Positions 61,062 to 64,000 of a stretch of 64,000 nt of DNA are shown one piece after another. Position 1 is the stretch's first letter; each line of letters begins with the position of its first letter. The DNA comes from Collimonas pratensis (GTDB lineage: Bacteria; Pseudomonadota; Gammaproteobacteria; Burkholderiales; Burkholderiaceae_D). The position numbers and the translations under genes are program-made. The stretch covers positions 4,526,001-4,590,000 of the forward strand of contig NZ_CP013234.1 in assembly GCF_001584185.1 (NCBI RefSeq), written 5' to 3'. Under the pieces are notes generated by a model. It worked only from the letters and a program-made list of their open reading frames with translations. It was not told where the DNA came from and searched no databases.

Positions 61062-63542
61062 TCAACGGCTGATGAACGAATCGGGTTGATTGATATTCTG
61101 ATAACCTGGAACACTGCTACGCAGGGCTTGCATCGGATTTGACCCGATACTTGATAATCCATTCAATTCAAGTTGCACGAATATACCCGTAGTCGTGCGG
61201 GTTGACGATGTCGGCGTGCGTTGTCCAACGACACGGAAGACCCAGCAGTCGGCCTTGTATTCCAGTCCGAGCAGGCTTTGTCCGACTGTTTTTTCCGTCA
61301 AGGAATAGCTGACACGGCCGACGCCATACCAGCGCTTACTCAGCGGCCACTGTGCTGACAGGTCAAACTGCTTTAGGTATCTCTGGTCTGGATCCAGCGG
61401 ATCAATGTTGGTGTGATCCAGCTGATACGAGAAATTGATGACTTTTTTCGGGCCTGGCTGCCACTTGACTGTCGAATTGGCGCGCACCCATTGGTTGTTG
61501 CTCTGGCTGTATTGAATCGTGTTGTCGACGCCCAGCGTCGGCGTCACCTGGCCACCCGCCATCAGCAGCAGGTCCGAACGGCTGGTGGTGATGTCATCGT
61601 TGTTGGCACCAACATTCAGGGCTACGCGCGGCTGAGTAAAGTACATGCGCTGGCCGATGCCCAGTCGCAGACGCTCCACCCCTGACTCCTCGATGAAACG
61701 GGAAATCAAGGCCGTGGTCAACTGATTGGCATCGCTGATGCGGTCATGGCCACTGTAGCGGTTTTCCGTAAAGATCTGGGCAAAGTTGAAGTCCGAGACA
61801 GCGCTGTCGAACAAAGGAAACTGGCTCTGGTCATGATACGGCGTGCGCACATAAAACACACGCGGCTCCAGCGTCTGTGTCATTGGATGGCCGAAGAATT
61901 TGGCGTCGCGTTCAAAGATCAGGCCGGCATCCAGCGAAAAAGTCGGCAGGACCCGGCTGAAATCGTTGCCCAGCGCTGTCGGGTTGACCACACCCGGCGC
62001 CGTGGCGATCGGATTCGCTACGCCGAATTTGTTTGGCGTGATGCTATAGGCCGTCGCATCCAGCTGGATCTTCGGAGTAATGAAAAAGCCGGGACGGATA
62101 ATCGGATAGGACAGCTGCGGATTAATGTAAACTCGTTCGCCGCCCAGCGGCAGCAGAGTGCTGGCGGTGTAAGACGTGCTGCTACCTTGTGGAAAATCAT
62201 ACTGGCTGTTCCGGAAACGCGTGTACTGCGCATTCACGTTCCAGTCAAAGCCAAAAATATCCTGCTTGCCGGCGGTTAAAGTAACTTGCGGCATACGATC
62301 ATACGGACGGCTGAGGGTAGGCAGTCCGGCGGCATTGAAATCCTGCAGGATCTGATAGCGCGAAGCCAGCGCTGCTACACTCCAGAACGAACCGCTGTAG
62401 TTCAAATCGAATTCGCGATTCAAGGTGCGCAAGGAGCTCTGGGTAATCGAACGCGAAAAATCGTCGGGATAATTATTGTCCGAGGCAAAGTTAACATTCC
62501 AGCCCATTGTCAGGCCGGGATACAGCGTCTGCGTATGAACCGACTGCACCGCATAGCGGTCGCTCTTGAATAGCCTGTCGTCGGGCAAATATTCAACCTT
62601 GGTCTGGCCGCTATAACCCACGCCCATGTAACGGGCATCCGCCCCCATCTGCAAACCGCGCTGGCTGATGATATTGGGATAGATCGTCAAGTCGCGGTTG
62701 GGCGCAATATTGAAGTAATACGGCAGGTTGAATTCCAGGCCACCATTGTTGGTGCTGCCGATGATCGGCGGCAGCACGCCGGACTGACGGTCGTTCGACA
62801 ATGGAAAGGACAAGCTCGGCGAACCAAGGATAGGCACGCTCTTGAAATACAGGATGCCGTTGTGGGCAACCCCTTCACCGAGGCCGCTGTCGACATCCAG
62901 CGTGCTGGACTTGATATACCAGTCCGGCTTGGTGCCCGGGCAGGTCGTGTAGTTGCCCTTGACGATTTCCGACCTGTCCTCATCCAGAAAATTGATGCGT
63001 TCCGCGCTGCCGTGGCCATCGTTGGCCTGGAACCAGTAGGTCGGATTGGTCAGATAGCCTTGCCCCGAATCCATGTTCAGCTTGAGGTCGTCGCCGGTGT
63101 AGCGGTCGCCGTAGCGGTTCATCTTTACGCAGCCGTGGGCCTCCGCCTCATTCTCGACAATCCGGTAAATCCCGGTCTTGGATTTGACATTGGTGCCGCC
63201 GCGGGTGATGTCGACATCGTTATCCAGGTTCAGCAAACGGTCCGGGCGCCCGGTCATCTGCTCAGCTTCCACCGTGGTCGGCGCATCGGCATCGTTGACG
63301 CGCGGCACCTTGGCCTTCGGCGGGCTGGCCTGTGGGTTAGTCTGTGAATCAGGAGCGACCGGCGACGTAACCTCGACAGACTGCGCCCAGGCCCACATCG
63401 GCATGGAAACCGCCGCAATGACCGAAGCCACCAGGATGGTCATGCGCCGCAAAGCCGGCAATTGGGACGCAGCCGGACCGGACCGGACTGGACCTGAACG
63501 TGGCTGGAGATACTGCGGAAGCGCTGAGGAGGACCGGGTCAT
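61062..63542 (-). CDS. lptD: LPS-assembly protein LptD
   Basis: An 826-residue outer-membrane beta-barrel that inserts LPS with LptE. It has a signal peptide (about residues 34-54), a periplasmic OstA/LptA-like jellyroll (VEAEQMTGRPDRLLNLDNDV, about 90-200) and a large C-terminal barrel ending in aromatic-rich strands (DCWVFRVVGQR, TTGIFVQLELNGLSSIG). Cysteines in AHGCVKM, TTCPGTK and ADCWVF could form the essential disulfides. It is divergent from amgK with about 100 bp between, a conserved arrangement in beta-proteobacteria. Confidence 0.95.
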   Translation of the reverse strand: MTRSSSALPQYLQPRSGPVRSGPAASQLPALRRMTILVASVIAAVSMPMWAWAQSVEVTSPVAPDSQTNPQASPPKAKVPRVNDADAPTTVEAEQMTGRPDRLLNLDNDVDITRGGTNVKSKTGIYRIVENEAEAHGCVKMNRYGDRYTGDDLKLNMDSGQGYLTNPTYWFQANDGHGSAERINFLDEDRSEIVKGNYTTCPGTKPDWYIKSSTLDVDSGLGEGVAHNGILYFKSVPILGSPSLSFPLSNDRQSGVLPPIIGSTNNGGLEFNLPYYFNIAPNRDLTIYPNIISQRGLQMGADARYMGVGYSGQTKVEYLPDDRLFKSDRYAVQSVHTQTLYPGLTMGWNVNFASDNNYPDDFSRSITQSSLRTLNREFDLNYSGSFWSVAALASRYQILQDFNAAGLPTLSRPYDRMPQVTLTAGKQDIFGFDWNVNAQYTRFRNSQYDFPQGSSTSYTASTLLPLGGERVYINPQLSYPIIRPGFFITPKIQLDATAYSITPNKFGVANPIATAPGVVNPTALGNDFSRVLPTFSLDAGLIFERDAKFFGHPMTQTLEPRVFYVRTPYHDQSQFPLFDSAVSDFNFAQIFTENRYSGHDRISDANQLTTALISRFIEESGVERLRLGIGQRMYFTQPRVALNVGANNDDITTSRSDLLLMAGGQVTPTLGVDNTIQYSQSNNQWVRANSTVKWQPGPKKVINFSYQLDHTNIDPLDPDQRYLKQFDLSAQWPLSKRWYGVGRVSYSLTEKTVGQSLLGLEYKADCWVFRVVGQRTPTSSTRTTTGIFVQLELNGLSSIGSNPMQALRSSVPGYQNINQPDSFISR

Positions 63543-63640
63543 GAAATGAATTTGGCAAACACCATGGCAGGCGATTTTTTGAAATTAATCCCTTATTATA
63601 TGGGAACTCACCATCAACAGCCGTTTTACTGGATTGCTTA

Positions 63641-64000
63641 ATGTCTTTATCACAGTCTGCCCCTGCTTTACCCGATCTGCGCCAGACTCAAATTGTCGAA
63701 TGGCTAACTACGCTCAGCGACATTCCTACCTTGCCCGCGACCTTGCGCCCAGCCTCTGCCGACGCCAGTTTCCGCCGCTATTTCAGAATTGATACGGCCG
63801 GTCCAGGCACGACTGCCGGCGGCACCCTGATCGTGATGGATGCGCCGCCGCCGCAGGAAGATGTGCGCCCCTTTATCGAGATTGGCGCGCTGTTTGGCGG
63901 TATCGGCTTGTCGGTGCCGACGGTGCTGGCGCAAGACGTCGAACGCGGCTTCCTGCTGCTGTCCGATCTGGGCAGCACCACCTACCTGCAGCAACTCACC
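63641..64000 (+). CDS. amgK: Cell-wall sugar kinase / phosphotransferase AmgK, N-terminal part
   Basis: The first 120 codons of an aminoglycoside-phosphotransferase (APH)-fold protein, cut by the window end. It starts MSLSQSAPALPDLRQTQIVE, and LRPASADASFRRYFRI and LIVMDAPPPQEDVRPF are the conserved opening of AmgK. AmgK phosphorylates N-acetylmuramate/N-acetylglucosamine at the anomeric position in a peptidoglycan recycling route. Its location divergent to lptD supports this. In this organism class murU normally follows, outside the window. Confidence 0.85.
   Translation, partial: MSLSQSAPALPDLRQTQIVEWLTTLSDIPTLPATLRPASADASFRRYFRIDTAGPGTTAGGTLIVMDAPPPQEDVRPFIEIGALFGGIGLSVPTVLAQDVERGFLLLSDLGSTTYLQQLT

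Noticed and set aside
1..64000. CRISPR arrays, rRNA genes and complete insertion sequences
   Set aside because: No regularly spaced direct repeats of 25-40 bp, no rRNA sequence and no transposase gene were seen.

Overview
The window looks like a chromosomal segment of a betaproteobacterium of the order Burkholderiales, most likely family Oxalobacteraceae (a Collimonas/Herbaspirillum/Janthinobacterium-like genome). The grounds are the conserved gene orders miaB-phoH-ybeY-(corC)-lnt-glyQ-glyS-gmhB-plsC and rsmA-pdxA-surA-lptD-amgK, a pyruvate dehydrogenase cluster (aceE-aceF-lpdA) that encloses a beta-proteobacterial proteasome homologue, an MXKDX pentapeptide protein, and high GC with GCC/GGC-rich codons in most genes. 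The genus is an inference.

Layout. 0-2.8 kb: a minus-strand ABC importer operon (ATPase, periplasmic binding protein, permease, then a cut-off secreted protein). 3-6.6 kb: an SDR/YeeZ-like protein divergent from a [2Fe-2S]/FAD reductase, then an unknown two-gene unit. 6.8-8.8 kb: a promoter, short leader and intrinsic terminator in front of argD, followed by an NlpC/P60 lipoprotein. 8.9-15.9 kb: the pdh cluster. 16.4-20 kb: a periplasmic protein, plsY, ybaK, a small charged protein, xerD and ogt. 20.5-28.3 kb: an AEC transporter, queG, tsaE, amiC, dedA, mutL and miaA. 28.4-30.8 kb: tRNA-Met followed by a small decayed islet bounded by direct repeats. 31-38.7 kb: a type IV pilus minor pilin/PilY1 operon, visibly AT-richer than its surroundings. 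39-53.5 kb: the miaB-to-gloA housekeeping block, interrupted between ybeY and corC by a cytochrome b/molybdoenzyme pair and an MXKDX protein. 53.9-57.5 kb: a trimeric autotransporter adhesin split by a one-base frameshift. 57.6-64 kb: rsmA, pdxA, surA, lptD and the start of amgK.

How it fits together. Much of the window serves translation fidelity (miaA, miaB, queG, tsaE, ybaK, glyQS, ybeY, rsmA, tRNA-Met) and envelope building (plsY, plsC, lnt, lptD, surA, gmhB, amiC, dedA, corC, amgK). Accessory functions are surface attachment (type IV pilus tip operon, YadA-like adhesin) and a tRNA-anchored islet with a secreted TPR-ankyrin protein. Two dispersed palindromic repeat families punctuate intergenic spaces: a GTAGGGTGGGCA family with four copies and a dRS3-like ATTCCC-N8-GGGAAT family with two.

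The observations I rate highest are the proteasome homologue inside the pdh operon together with an E3 carrying two lipoyl domains, the att-flanked islet at tRNA-Met, the G-run frameshift in the adhesin, the promoter-leader-terminator unit before argD, and an orphan terminated unit at 20.0-20.35 kb. No CRISPR array, rRNA or complete insertion sequence was seen.
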